Assembly: GCF_013912375.1 (NCBI RefSeq)
Contig: NZ_JACETV010000001.1
Span: 62,001-126,000, forward strand
Length of the DNA: 64,000 nt
Direction: 5' to 3'
Source of the DNA: Emticicia sp. BO119
GTDB taxonomy: Bacteria; Bacteroidota; Bacteroidia; Cytophagales; Spirosomataceae
A program made the position numbers and the translations under genes. Within the stretch, counting starts at the first letter, position 1; each line of letters opens with the position of its first letter. This document shows positions 18,029 through 26,826 of this stretch, piece after piece. The notes beneath the pieces are model-generated. The model saw only the letters and a list, made by a program, of their open reading frames with translations, searched no databases and was not told the origin of the DNA.

Positions 18029-18033
18029 CTGTT

Positions 18034-19179
18034 TTAAAAATATCTTCCGATTTTAGGGTGCTCAACAATCAGTTTTTTAAGTTTCTGACTCTCAATACTA
18101 CCTTGTAAAGAATAAATTATTTTACCACCGGGTTCAACCAGTAGCGTATAGGGCAAAGCTCCATTCCATTTAGGGTCTAAGGCTTCTATAAGTTTATAGG
18201 TATCATCTTCTTTGAAAATATAGTTTTTAACGCCCGAATGTTTGCTTTGCAGAAATTTAAGGGCTTTATCTTTTTTATCTGTTTTGTCAGCCGAAAGAGA
18301 AACAAACTCAAAATCTCGGGCACCATACATTCTTTGTAACTCCAGAAAATCCGGATATTCTAAAATGCAAGGCCCACACCAGGTTGCCCATACATTAATC
18401 AGCCTTAATTTATCAGAATCATTAGACACTAATTTTTTTATACCATCAGTATCTAATTCCTCTAAATTTACTGGCCTTGACTCCCAGTTTTTCTCATTTT
18501 TGGCTTTATATTCAGTATTCCACGCCCATTTTACCGAGCAGCCGAAAGTCTTGGTTGTCGGAGTAGCCACTTCTTTACCTGCCAGAGTTGCATCAATGGC
18601 CGCTCTTAAATCTTCTGCATTGGCCTGGCCTGGTTTTTCAATGCCATCCAGGCGTCCGTTGTATTTCAATATTCTCTGGCTATCAAACACAAAAGCATGA
18701 GGTGTTGCCACAGGCCCGTATTTAATAGATGTAGCTTCTGTATCACCATCGTATAAATAAGGAAAATTAAAGCCTTTGTCTTTGGCTCTTATCGCCATAT
18801 TCTCGTAATCATCATTCAGGTCAGTATAACCTAATTCTTCAAACAATAATGAAATTGGGCTGTTAGGAGAGATGGCCACTACCGATACTCCCTTGCTTCT
18901 ATAATCAGTTACAATGGCTTTTATACGGTCTTCATAGGCTTGTGCTGTAGGGCAGTGCGTACAGGTAAAAATAATGACCAATACTTTGGCAGACGCAAAA
19001 TCCTTCAAAGAATAATACTTGCCGTCAGCGGCGGGTAAGCTGAAATCAGGGGCTTTTGAACCTATGGCTAAAGTAGGTGTCGGTTGTTTCGGAACAGCTT
19101 GTGGATCGGCTACAAAGGCAGTCTGTGCAGAAGACAGACTACCAGTAATTATCAATAAGATAGCAAAAAATGTTTTCAT
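18034..19179 (-). CDS. Exported double-thioredoxin protein (redoxin + TlpA-like)
   Basis: 381 aa with a Sec signal peptide (about 1-18). First domain (about 38-215) is AhpC/TSA-redoxin-like: APDFSLPAADGKYYSLKDF, redox pair CTHCP (Cys73, Cys76) and a conserved late GCSVKW (Cys214). Second domain (about 235-381) is a TlpA/ResA-type thioredoxin with WCGPC (Cys268, Cys271). Acting in the periplasm, it would pass or remove electrons from envelope thiols. The fusion of two different thioredoxin folds is unusual. Expressed from a consensus promoter at 19212-19244, with the membrane LuxR gene next in the operon. Confidence 0.9.
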   Translation of the reverse strand: MKTFFAILLIITGSLSSAQTAFVADPQAVPKQPTPTLAIGSKAPDFSLPAADGKYYSLKDFASAKVLVIIFTCTHCPTAQAYEDRIKAIVTDYRSKGVSVVAISPNSPISLLFEELGYTDLNDDYENMAIRAKDKGFNFPYLYDGDTEATSIKYGPVATPHAFVFDSQRILKYNGRLDGIEKPGQANAEDLRAAIDATLAGKEVATPTTKTFGCSVKWAWNTEYKAKNEKNWESRPVNLEELDTDGIKKLVSNDSDKLRLINVWATWCGPCILEYPDFLELQRMYGARDFEFVSLSADKTDKKDKALKFLQSKHSGVKNYIFKEDDTYKLIEALDPKWNGALPYTLLVEPGGKIIYSLQGSIESQKLKKLIVEHPKIGRYF

Positions 19180-19211
19180 AGATGTAATAGTAGATAGGTA
19201 GAATTGTTAAC

Positions 19212-19244
19212 CAAATTTACCAATAAATTGATTGGTTTTCAAAA
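19212..19244 (-). promoter_or_regulatory. Consensus promoter of the double-thioredoxin operon
   Basis: On the minus strand: -33 TTTTG (19240-19244), 20 bp spacer, -7 TAAATTTG (19212-19219), 33 bp before the ATG at 19179. A 13-bp palindrome CTGAGAGTCTCAG (19254-19266) lies directly upstream, between this promoter and the divergent one at 19306, and could be an operator. Confidence 0.65.
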
Positions 19245-19305
19245 TTATTAAACCTGAGAGTCTCAGATTTTCTTCTAAAAAACGTTATAATTTCAATAAA
19301 TGCCC

Positions 19306-19313
19306 TAAATTTG
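19306..19313 (+). promoter_or_regulatory. -7 box of the Tat oxidoreductase (TAAATTTG)
   Basis: Exact TAnnTTTG match 39 bp before the ATG at 19353; -33 element weak. Confidence 0.5.
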
Positions 19314-19352
19314 TTTTCTTAAACATTTCAACTCGTATAACCTCACAAATAC

Positions 19353-20675
19353 ATGAACTCAAACTTTTCTCGCCGGGATTTTGTAAAGGCTTCTGCGGTA
19401 GTTGCAGGCGGCCTGTCGGTAACAAGCCTGCCATTTGATTCTCACGCTAACTCATCGGTTGATGATACCATCAAGGTAGCGTTAATTGGTTGCGGTGGTC
19501 GTGGTACTGGTGCTGCTATGCAGGCACTTTCTGTAAAAGAAAATGTAAAATTAGTAGCAATGGCTGATGCTTTCCGCGACAGAGTTGACTCTTGTTATAA
19601 AAACCTTACTACCGAAAAAGAAAATAGTAAAAGCAAAAGTGTAAAAAGCCGTGTTGATGTGCCCGAAGACCATAAGTTTGTTGGCTTCGATGGCTACAAA
19701 CAAGCCATTGCACTGGCTGATGTAGTGATTCTGACAACCCCTCCGGGTTTTCGCCCTATTCATTTTGAAGAAGCTGTGCGTCAGGGTAAACACGTTTTTA
19801 TGGAAAAACCTGTCGCTACTGATGCCCCCGGTATCCGCCGTGTATTGGCCGCCGCCGAAGAATCTAAAAAGAAAAATCTGAAAGTAGTGGTAGGTTTGCA
19901 ACGCCATTATCAGAAATCATATCTTGAAACCTATAAAAAGGTAATTGACGAAGGGGCAATTGGCGATATAGTAGCTGCTCGTTGTTACTGGAACAATGAT
20001 GGTGTTTGGGTAAACGAACGTCAGCCCGGACAAACCGAAATGGAATACCAGATGCGTAACTGGTACTATTTTGTATGGCTTTGCGGTGACCATATAAACG
20101 AACAACATATTCATAATATCGACGTAATCAATTGGTTCAAAGGCGGGTATCCGGTTGAAGCCGTAGCGATGGGCGGACGCCAGGTGAGAACAGATAAGAA
20201 ATTCGGTGAAATTTATGACCACCACTGTGTAGAATATAAGTATGCCGATGGTATGGTCTTAGCAAGCTATTGCCGCCACCAGCCAGGTACAGTTTCTGAT
20301 GTGTCAGAGCATCTGGTAGGTACCAAAGGACGCGCCACTGAAGGTAAAATATTTGATCTGAAAGGTAACAGTATCTGGAGACATAAAGGCGAAGGAGACA
20401 AAAACCCTTATCAGGTAGAACACGATGTATTATTTGATTGTATTGTAAACAATAAGCCTATCAATGATGCTGAAAGAGGGGCACATAGCACTCTGACAGC
20501 TATCATGGGCCGTATGGCAAGTTATTCGGGCAAACGTGTGAAATGGGAAGACGCACTAAACTCTGAAATTAATTTGATGCCTGATAAATATACCTGGGAT
20601 ACCCTGCCAAAAACTTTACCTGATAAAGATGGCTGGTATCAGATTCCACAGCCAGGCAAAACCAAAGCCGTTTAA
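19353..20675 (+). CDS. Tat-exported Gfo/Idh/MocA family oxidoreductase
   Basis: 440 aa NAD(P)-dependent sugar or polyol dehydrogenase-like protein. The N-terminus SRRDFVKASAVVAGG (5-19) is a twin-arginine signal, so it is exported folded with its cofactor. Rossmann motif ALIGCGGRGTG (about 43-53) binds the nucleotide, and FMEKPVATD contains the conserved EKP lysine. A C-terminal GFO_IDH_MocA domain follows. Family members in Cytophagales often sit in sugar-degradation loci; none is next to this one. Probably a single gene: own promoter and a bidirectional terminator behind it. Confidence 0.9.
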   Translation: MNSNFSRRDFVKASAVVAGGLSVTSLPFDSHANSSVDDTIKVALIGCGGRGTGAAMQALSVKENVKLVAMADAFRDRVDSCYKNLTTEKENSKSKSVKSRVDVPEDHKFVGFDGYKQAIALADVVILTTPPGFRPIHFEEAVRQGKHVFMEKPVATDAPGIRRVLAAAEESKKKNLKVVVGLQRHYQKSYLETYKKVIDEGAIGDIVAARCYWNNDGVWVNERQPGQTEMEYQMRNWYYFVWLCGDHINEQHIHNIDVINWFKGGYPVEAVAMGGRQVRTDKKFGEIYDHHCVEYKYADGMVLASYCRHQPGTVSDVSEHLVGTKGRATEGKIFDLKGNSIWRHKGEGDKNPYQVEHDVLFDCIVNNKPINDAERGAHSTLTAIMGRMASYSGKRVKWEDALNSEINLMPDKYTWDTLPKTLPDKDGWYQIPQPGKTKAV

Positions 20676-20691
20676 ATTCGGGATAAACAAC

Positions 20692-20723
20692 AAAAAACCT
20701 GCAATTCTCATTGCAGGTTTTTT
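20692..20723. terminator. Bidirectional intrinsic terminator
   Basis: Perfect 13-bp dyad AAAAAACCTGCAA / TTGCAGGTTTTTT around a 6-nt loop. The A and T ends serve as U tracts on either strand, so it closes both the oxidoreductase (+) and the tolC-like gene (-). Confidence 0.85.
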
Positions 20724-20744
20724 GTTTACCTCTTCAGGCTTTGA

Positions 20745-22040
20745 TTATTGCTTCACTAATTCGCCACTCAGACGCAATAACTGCAATTCTGAAATCTTGA
20801 TATTATAACGCGCATTCGTCAGGCGGTTCAATGAAGTGTTGAGGCTACGTTGAGCTTCGTTAATCTCCAGAATAGTTGAACCTCCTAATCTGAATTTCTC
20901 TAACGAAATTCTCATGTTTTCGTCAGCTACCTGGTTGTATTCTTCCTCTAATTTCAGAATCTCCTTATCAGTCTGGTACTGATTGTAAGCTCTTACCAAA
21001 TCATTTTCCATCTGTGTAATCCAGTCCTGCTCCTGCGTTCTGGCAATTTCAGTATTGATTTTCGTAGTCTGAATCTGTCTGCGGGTAATTTGTCCATTAA
21101 AAATATTCCAGGTTAATCCTATGCCCGTATTCAAACCATAGTTCTGGTTGTATAAGAAGAGTCCGGCATTGGTTTTACTCAACGAATATCCCAAAGACGA
21201 GTTAAGGGTTACTCTCGGCAATTTAAGGGCTTCTGCCTCTCTTTGCTGAATCAGGGTAATATCGGTAGCTTTTCTAAGAGCCTGAAGGGTTTTATTAGCT
21301 GTTCTGGCTCTGTTTCTTAAATCTTCCTGTGAGGGGTCAAAACTCAGAGCTACCACTTCCTGCACGTCAAAGTCCATATTAGGCTCTCTTGCCAACAGGT
21401 TATTCAATGTAACTTTAGCATTCCGGAAATCAGTTTTTGCCTGTACCAATAAACTGGTTTGAGTACCTAAATCTGTTTTTGATTGCAGATAGTCTAATTT
21501 AGAGCCCTTTCCGAACTGCCAGCGTTGGTCTGTAATGTTCAGTCGTTCCTCATAATATTTAATAATAGTTTCGAGAAATCTGACAGTCTGTTTCTGACGC
21601 ATTATTTCATAATATGCTGCCATTACATTAGCCATTGTATTCTCCATGGCTATACGGGTCTGAATCTGGCTTAACTGGCTTTGGTTTTTCAATCGGTCAT
21701 AAACAGCATACATACGTTTGCCATCATAGAGTGTCCAGGTAAAGGCCACGTTTGCCGAAGGCGTCAGATTTGTACCGAAACGGTTGGTTTCATTACCGTT
21801 TGCTAATACCTGCTTTACTTCATTAAAAGCTGTTCCGGCATTAGAGTTGAGATCAACGCGTGGCAACATACCAGCATTTCCTTTAAAAACTTGTGTTTCA
21901 GCAACTGTTTGTTGCAACTGGGCAATTTTTACATCATAATTTTTTTCAAGTGCAATACTGACAGCATTCTCGAGGGTTAGTATTTCTTGGGCAATGGATG
22001 TTTGGGCAATGAATAATAGAAGAATAAAATAATTTTTCAC
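20745..22040 (-). CDS. TolC-family outer-membrane efflux channel
   Basis: 431 aa, signal peptide about 1-17 (ending SIAQ), then two OEP repeats of long helices and short beta strands typical of TolC-type trimers. It opens with LTLENAVSIALEKNYDVKIAQ, the family's usual first repeat. It provides the outer-membrane exit duct for the RND pump encoded just upstream on the same strand (gap 174 bp containing a hairpin and an inverted repeat). The last of the three genes of the pump locus. Confidence 0.92.
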   Translation of the reverse strand: MKNYFILLLFIAQTSIAQEILTLENAVSIALEKNYDVKIAQLQQTVAETQVFKGNAGMLPRVDLNSNAGTAFNEVKQVLANGNETNRFGTNLTPSANVAFTWTLYDGKRMYAVYDRLKNQSQLSQIQTRIAMENTMANVMAAYYEIMRQKQTVRFLETIIKYYEERLNITDQRWQFGKGSKLDYLQSKTDLGTQTSLLVQAKTDFRNAKVTLNNLLAREPNMDFDVQEVVALSFDPSQEDLRNRARTANKTLQALRKATDITLIQQREAEALKLPRVTLNSSLGYSLSKTNAGLFLYNQNYGLNTGIGLTWNIFNGQITRRQIQTTKINTEIARTQEQDWITQMENDLVRAYNQYQTDKEILKLEEEYNQVADENMRISLEKFRLGGSTILEINEAQRSLNTSLNRLTNARYNIKISELQLLRLSGELVKQ

Positions 22041-22057
22041 GTCGTTGTATTTTAACT

Positions 22058-22090
22058 TAGTTTCATAGAAAACTTCTGTTCATGAAACTA
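22058..22090. promoter_or_regulatory. 9-bp inverted repeat upstream of the tolC-like gene
   Basis: TAGTTTCAT (22058-22066) and ATGAAACTA (22082-22090), 15 bp apart, 18 bp before the tolC-like ATG. Could be an operator or a leader hairpin; no matching regulator is known here. Confidence 0.4.
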
Positions 22091-22180
22091 TTAGAATGAT
22101 GCTTCAATTTTTTTATTGGTTTGCCAGAGTGTCAATCGGGCAATGGTGTCAATAATAGAGAAAATAATCAGTTTTAAGAA

Positions 22181-22208
22181 CAGGGAGATGCTATTTTGCA
22201 TCTCCCTG
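22181..22208 (-). terminator. Hairpin between RND pump gene and tolC-like gene
   Basis: Perfect 11-bp stem CAGGGAGATGC / GCATCTCCCTG with a 6-nt loop, 6 bp after the RND stop. In the minus direction it is followed by TTCTTAAAA, a poor U tract, so partial termination or mRNA 3'-end protection is more likely than a full stop. Confidence 0.55.
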
Positions 22209-22214
22209 AATATA

Positions 22215-25200
22215 TTATACCATTTCATGTTCTGACTCGTGTGCAATTTTCTCAATCTGTTTCATGCGTTCAAAATCTTTATTACGCGACAAGAAAGAGT
22301 AGATAGCCGGAATAACATATAAGGTTAAAACCAATGAAAACAATAAACCTCCCATAATTACAATACCCATCGACATACGGCTTTTTCCGGCCGAACCTAA
22401 TGCGAATGCAATAGGAGCCGCACCTAATACAGTAGCAAAACTGGTCATTAAGATAGGACGGAAACGCATAGCTGCCGCTTCAATAGCCGCCTCCTTAATT
22501 GACATACCTTTTTCTCGTAGCTGATTGGCAAACTCTACAATCAGGATACCATTTTTTGTTACAAGACCAATCAGCATAATCATACCAATCTGGCTGAAAA
22601 TATTCAACGTCTGATTGAAGTACCACAATGAGAACACCGCACCAGCTACCGCCAAAGGTACAGTAAGCATAATAATGAATGGGTCTACGAAACTCTCAAA
22701 CTGCGCTGCAAGAATCAGATAAACCAATACAAGGGCTAATATGAAAGTAAATAAAGTATTTGAAGAACTCTCGGCAAAATCGCGTGAAGAACCCGATAAG
22801 GCTGTTCTGATAGACTCATCATGCAGCTTGTCTCTGATGGCATCCATTGCCTTAATCCCATCACCGATGGTTTTACCCGGTGCCAGCCCGGCAGATACAG
22901 TAGCACTCATATAGCGGTTGAAGTGATACAACTGTGGCGGACTGCTCTGTTCTTCTGCTTTTATAATATTATCTAACTGTACTAATTCGCCCTGATTATT
23001 TTTTACGAACGTACTTTTCAAATCCAGTGGCTCATCTCTGTTTGCACGGTCAAACTGGCCAATAACCTGATACTGGCGGCCATTCATCGTAAAATATCCA
23101 AAACGCTGTCCGGCAAAAGCCAATTGCATGTTTTGTGCTACATCAGCCACAGAAATACCCATGCTCTTTGCTTTCTCACGATCAATAGATATTTCCAGCT
23201 CCGGTTTGTTAAATTTCAGGTTCATATCAGACACCACAAAAGTAGGGTCTTTAGAAACTTCATCCATAAACTTAGGCATATACTCTCGTAGCTTCTCAAA
23301 ATCAGGTGCCTGAATTACATATTGCACCGGTAAACCTCCCCGAGCATCCACAGCAATAGTCTGCTGCTGTATTACGATCGAACGGGCATCAGGCATTCCT
23401 TTCAGTTTTCGGGTGGCCATATCAACAATTTCCTGTTGAGAACGCTTACGTTCTTTTTTGTCTTTCAGGGCAATACGGGCAAATGCAGTATTAGGTGAGC
23501 CGGAACCAGAGAATCCTGGAGCTGTTACGGTCATAATACCCTTCGCTTCTGGTATCGAATCCTCTAACATCTTACTCATTTTTAACACATAGTTGTCCAT
23601 ATACTCAAAAGAAGAGCCTTCTGGTGCAGTAACCGAAACCCGAAACCAGTTACGGTCATCTAAAGGAGCAATTTCTTGCTGAATATCTCTACCGAAAAAC
23701 CAGATAATACCCAGAGTTAAAAACAGAATCGGTACTGCCAGCCAGCGCATTTTCATGAAGCTTGTCAGGCGGTCACGATAACCATTGATAATCCTCTCAA
23801 AAAAGGGCTCTGTTTTTTCGTAGAACCACGAGCGCTTATTTGTTTTTCTGACTAAGTAGGCATTGAGCATGGGTGTAAGTGTCAGAGATACGAAGGCCGA
23901 AATCAGTACGGCAGATGCCAGGACAATACCAAACTCCCGGAATAACTTACCTACAAAGCCTTGCATGAAGATTACAGGCAGGAAAACCGATGCCAGAGTT
24001 ATTGAAGTAGAAATTACCGCAAATATAATCTCGTTAGCTCCTTTTATGGCAGCTTCTATAGGTTTCATTCCCTCTTCTATCTTTTTATAAATATTTTCAG
24101 TTACAACAATACCGTCGTCAACTACAAGACCAGTTGCCAGAACAATCGCTAAGAGGGTTAGTACATTCACCGAGAAACCCAACACGTACATCACAAAGAA
24201 AGTACCGATTAAGGAAACCGGAATATCAATCAGTGGTCTTACGGCAATAATCCAGTCGCGGAAGAACAAGAAGATAATAATAACCACCAGACCAATAGCA
24301 ATCAATAATGTTTCACCTACCTCTTCTACTGAGTTCTGAATAAAAACCGTGTTGTCGAGCAACACATCCATCTTATAATCTTTCGGCAAATCACGCTTGA
24401 TTTCAGCCAAACGTTTTTTAATCTCCTTAGAAATTTCGAGATAGTTTGTGCCGGGTTGAGGTACAATAGCCAGGCCAATCATCGGAATCCCGTTTAAGCG
24501 TAGAATGGTTTCTTCGTTTTCAGGGCCAAGCTGAATAATACCTATATCCTTAAAACGAATGATTTTATCACCAATGGTTTTCACTATCAGGTTTTCAAAG
24601 TCTGTTTCGTTTTTAAAACGGCCAACCGTTTTTACGGTTAGCTCGGTGTTATCTCCGGCTAATTTCCCACTTGGCAACTCTACATTCTCCCGGTCAAGTG
24701 CCTGCTTTACATCTTGGGTAGTTACACCCTGAGCTGCCATTCGGGTCGGATCCATCCATAAGCGCATGGCATATTTTTTCTGTCCCCAGATCATTACCGA
24801 GCTTACACCCTGAATAGTCTGTAAGCGTTGGGCAACCACGTTTTCAGCCATATCGCTGATTTCGAGGTGAGAACGTGCTTCGCTCTGAAGCAACATACTC
24901 ATGATAGGGTCAGAGTTAGCATCAGCCTTAGATACGGTTGGTGGGGCATCAATATCCTGCGGTAACTGGCGCACCGCACCTGATACTTTATCACGCACAT
25001 CGTTTGCCGCCCGTTCCATATCAACCCCCAGTTCAAACTCAATAGTAATCTGGCTTGTACCAACATTTGAAGACGAACTGATAGATTTTACACCTTCAAC
25101 ACTATTAAGGTTTTTTTCGAGTGGCTCAGTAATCTGAGATTCAATAATATCGGCATTAGCACCGGCATAAGCAGTACGCACTGACACTACAGGGGGGTCA

Positions 25201-25319
25201 ATAGACGGGTATTCCCGTACACCCAGAAATGTGTAGCCGATAACACCAAACAAAATGATGATAAGGTTCATCACGATGGCTAATACCGGGCGTTTGATGG
25301 AAATGGTTGATATAGACAT
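22215..25319 (-). CDS. RND efflux transporter permease (HAE1/AcrB type)
   Basis: 1034 aa proton-driven inner-membrane pump of a tripartite drug/compound exporter. It has the expected 12 helices: helix 1 at the N-terminus, a large periplasmic loop with the early VREYPSIDPP segment, helices 2-6 including GLVVDDGIVVTENI with the paired Asp of the proton relay, a second loop and helices 7-12. Length is standard for AcrB/MexB-like HAE1 pumps. Substrate cannot be predicted. Preceded 51 bp upstream by the membrane fusion protein gene and followed by the outer-membrane channel gene. Confidence 0.95.
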   Translation of the reverse strand: MSISTISIKRPVLAIVMNLIIILFGVIGYTFLGVREYPSIDPPVVSVRTAYAGANADIIESQITEPLEKNLNSVEGVKSISSSSNVGTSQITIEFELGVDMERAANDVRDKVSGAVRQLPQDIDAPPTVSKADANSDPIMSMLLQSEARSHLEISDMAENVVAQRLQTIQGVSSVMIWGQKKYAMRLWMDPTRMAAQGVTTQDVKQALDRENVELPSGKLAGDNTELTVKTVGRFKNETDFENLIVKTIGDKIIRFKDIGIIQLGPENEETILRLNGIPMIGLAIVPQPGTNYLEISKEIKKRLAEIKRDLPKDYKMDVLLDNTVFIQNSVEEVGETLLIAIGLVVIIIFLFFRDWIIAVRPLIDIPVSLIGTFFVMYVLGFSVNVLTLLAIVLATGLVVDDGIVVTENIYKKIEEGMKPIEAAIKGANEIIFAVISTSITLASVFLPVIFMQGFVGKLFREFGIVLASAVLISAFVSLTLTPMLNAYLVRKTNKRSWFYEKTEPFFERIINGYRDRLTSFMKMRWLAVPILFLTLGIIWFFGRDIQQEIAPLDDRNWFRVSVTAPEGSSFEYMDNYVLKMSKMLEDSIPEAKGIMTVTAPGFSGSGSPNTAFARIALKDKKERKRSQQEIVDMATRKLKGMPDARSIVIQQQTIAVDARGGLPVQYVIQAPDFEKLREYMPKFMDEVSKDPTFVVSDMNLKFNKPELEISIDREKAKSMGISVADVAQNMQLAFAGQRFGYFTMNGRQYQVIGQFDRANRDEPLDLKSTFVKNNQGELVQLDNIIKAEEQSSPPQLYHFNRYMSATVSAGLAPGKTIGDGIKAMDAIRDKLHDESIRTALSGSSRDFAESSSNTLFTFILALVLVYLILAAQFESFVDPFIIMLTVPLAVAGAVFSLWYFNQTLNIFSQIGMIMLIGLVTKNGILIVEFANQLREKGMSIKEAAIEAAAMRFRPILMTSFATVLGAAPIAFALGSAGKSRMSMGIVIMGGLLFSLVLTLYVIPAIYSFLSRNKDFERMKQIEKIAHESEHEMV

Positions 25320-25370
25320 AATTTTGCAAGTTTCTTTGTTAACTCATGCCACAAAGCATGATTAAGTATC

Positions 25371-26483
25371 TTATTTCACAACCTGTTTTACTTTCACAGG
25401 AGCCTCTTTCTTAATTGACATAATGCCACTTATAATTAAAGAGTCACCAGACGCAAGTCCACTTGTAATCTGAATATTTTTTTCATTACGCAAGCCGGTT
25501 TCTACCATTTTTTCGGCTACTTTTCCGTTTTGCATTACATAAACTTTCTTCCCTTTCAATACCGGAATAATAGCTTCTGTAGGTACCATGATTGCCTGCG
25601 AAATATCAAGATCAACCGTTACTTTCACGAACATACCAGGAATTAACCTGTCGTTCGGATTCTGAGCCAATGCTCTTACTTTCAATGTGCGTAAATTTGG
25701 GTCAATTTTTGGGTCTATCGCCACAATTGTAGCCGAATAGCTGGTGCTTTGGCCTTCTACTTCAAACTTTACACCACTACCTAATTTTATTTGTGTTGAA
25801 TATTTCTCAGGAATTGTAAAGTCAATTTTTACAGGATTAGTCTGTACCAATGTTGCCAGCGATGTAGACGGCGAGACATAAGCTCCCTGACTTACATTTT
25901 TAAAACTTATTTTTCCTGAGAACGGAGCCTTCAAAACTGTTTTTTCAATGCTTGTTTCTAAAAACTCTTTATCTGCATCAAGCGTATTCAGTGTATTAGA
26001 AGTAATTTCGTACTCTTCTCTGCTAATAGCATTAATTTCCAATAGTTTCTTCTGGCGGGCATCGGTTTGTTTGGCGAGTTCAATCTGATAATTGATTTTT
26101 TTCAATTGTGCCTGCAAATCAGTGTCTTTAATTTTGGCAATTACCTGCCCGGCAGCCACTCTGCTACCTTCTTTAATATTCAACGCAACGATTCGCCCTG
26201 CAGCCTCCGACATCAACTGAACTTCCTCATTCGGGAAAACAGTACCAGGCGAAGTAACCGCGTTATCAAGCGTTGCATAACTCGTAACAAATATATTTAC
26301 CGCAATAGGCTGGCCACCTCCGGCGCCACCCGGGCCACCGCCTTTACCTTTTTCTCCTCCTCTTCCGCCAGCTGCTGCTCCACCGCCCGGACCACCGGAT
26401 TTGTCTGCCGGTTTGTTAAAAAAGAAAATTTTGCCCAGCACAAGCACAACAACAACTGCAATAATAGTTAGTATGGTACGCAT
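25371..26483 (-). CDS. RND efflux periplasmic adaptor with Gly-rich linker
   Basis: 370 aa membrane fusion protein linking the pump to the outer-membrane channel. N-terminal helix (about 4-24) anchors it, with no lipobox. Residues about 31-58 are an unusual low-complexity tract of Gly, Ala, Arg and Lys before the first beta strand. Then come the biotinyl-lipoyl half motifs (GRIVALNIKEGSRVAAGQ and LKAPFSGKISF), the alpha-hairpin coiled coil and the beta-barrel/MP domains. First gene of the pump operon, divergent from a LytTR regulator with 343 bp between them. Confidence 0.93.
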   Translation of the reverse strand: MRTILTIIAVVVVLVLGKIFFFNKPADKSGGPGGGAAAGGRGGEKGKGGGPGGAGGGQPIAVNIFVTSYATLDNAVTSPGTVFPNEEVQLMSEAAGRIVALNIKEGSRVAAGQVIAKIKDTDLQAQLKKINYQIELAKQTDARQKKLLEINAISREEYEITSNTLNTLDADKEFLETSIEKTVLKAPFSGKISFKNVSQGAYVSPSTSLATLVQTNPVKIDFTIPEKYSTQIKLGSGVKFEVEGQSTSYSATIVAIDPKIDPNLRTLKVRALAQNPNDRLIPGMFVKVTVDLDISQAIMVPTEAIIPVLKGKKVYVMQNGKVAEKMVETGLRNEKNIQITSGLASGDSLIISGIMSIKKEAPVKVKQVVK

Positions 26484-26640
26484 CTTAAATTTTGTCTTGA
26501 TTTTAATTATAGGGTGAGTAATTTAGGAATAAGTGTAAATTCAATAAAATTTATACGATTAATAATTTATTAATAGAAACGTAAAAAAAAGATTTTTTTT
26601 TACGAAAGTAAGTGATTTTAGTAATTGTAACTATAAATAA

Positions 26641-26666
26641 ACGACAAATTAGTCGTTTTTGACGAC
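26641..26666. promoter_or_regulatory. Three alternating ACGAC/GTCGT elements
   Basis: ACGAC at 26641-26645, GTCGT at 26652-26656 and ACGAC at 26662-26666 are spaced about 10 bp apart, i.e. one helical turn. Such phased half-sites are typical of regulator binding; the adjacent LytTR protein is the obvious candidate, though LytTR sites usually differ in sequence. Confidence 0.4.
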
Positions 26667-26783
26667 TATTTATTAAAAAACGTATTATGAGCAGAAATAA
26701 CCAGATTTGAAGCTGAATCCACCGTTTAAAAAGCTAAATCGGCCATATACTTATTTTGGATAGGAGTGTTCGGAGGGGTTATC

Positions 26784-26791
26784 TAATTTTG
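26784..26791 (+). promoter_or_regulatory. -7 box of the LytTR gene (TAATTTTG)
   Basis: Exact TAnnTTTG match 35 bp before the ATG at 26827; a TTTTG at 26754-26758 is 25 bp upstream, slightly long for a -33. Confidence 0.5.
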
Positions 26792-26826
26792 GTAAAGAAT
26801 TCAATAGCTACCTTAAAATTAATGCC

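Larger units (their letters stand above)
26484..26826. other. Divergent intergenic region of pump operon and LytTR gene
   Basis: 343 bp, AT-rich, no ORF. It should hold promoters for both sides. Visible: the CGAC/GTCG cluster at 26641-26666, a -7 box for the LytTR gene (26784-26791) and A/T runs near 26580. I find no exact TAnnTTTG on the minus strand for the adaptor gene. Confidence 0.5.

Noticed and set aside
26067-26471. 134-codon plus-strand frame over the efflux adaptor gene
   Set aside because: Antisense shadow; the Ser/Thr/Arg-rich run mirrors the Gly-rich linker on the coding strand.
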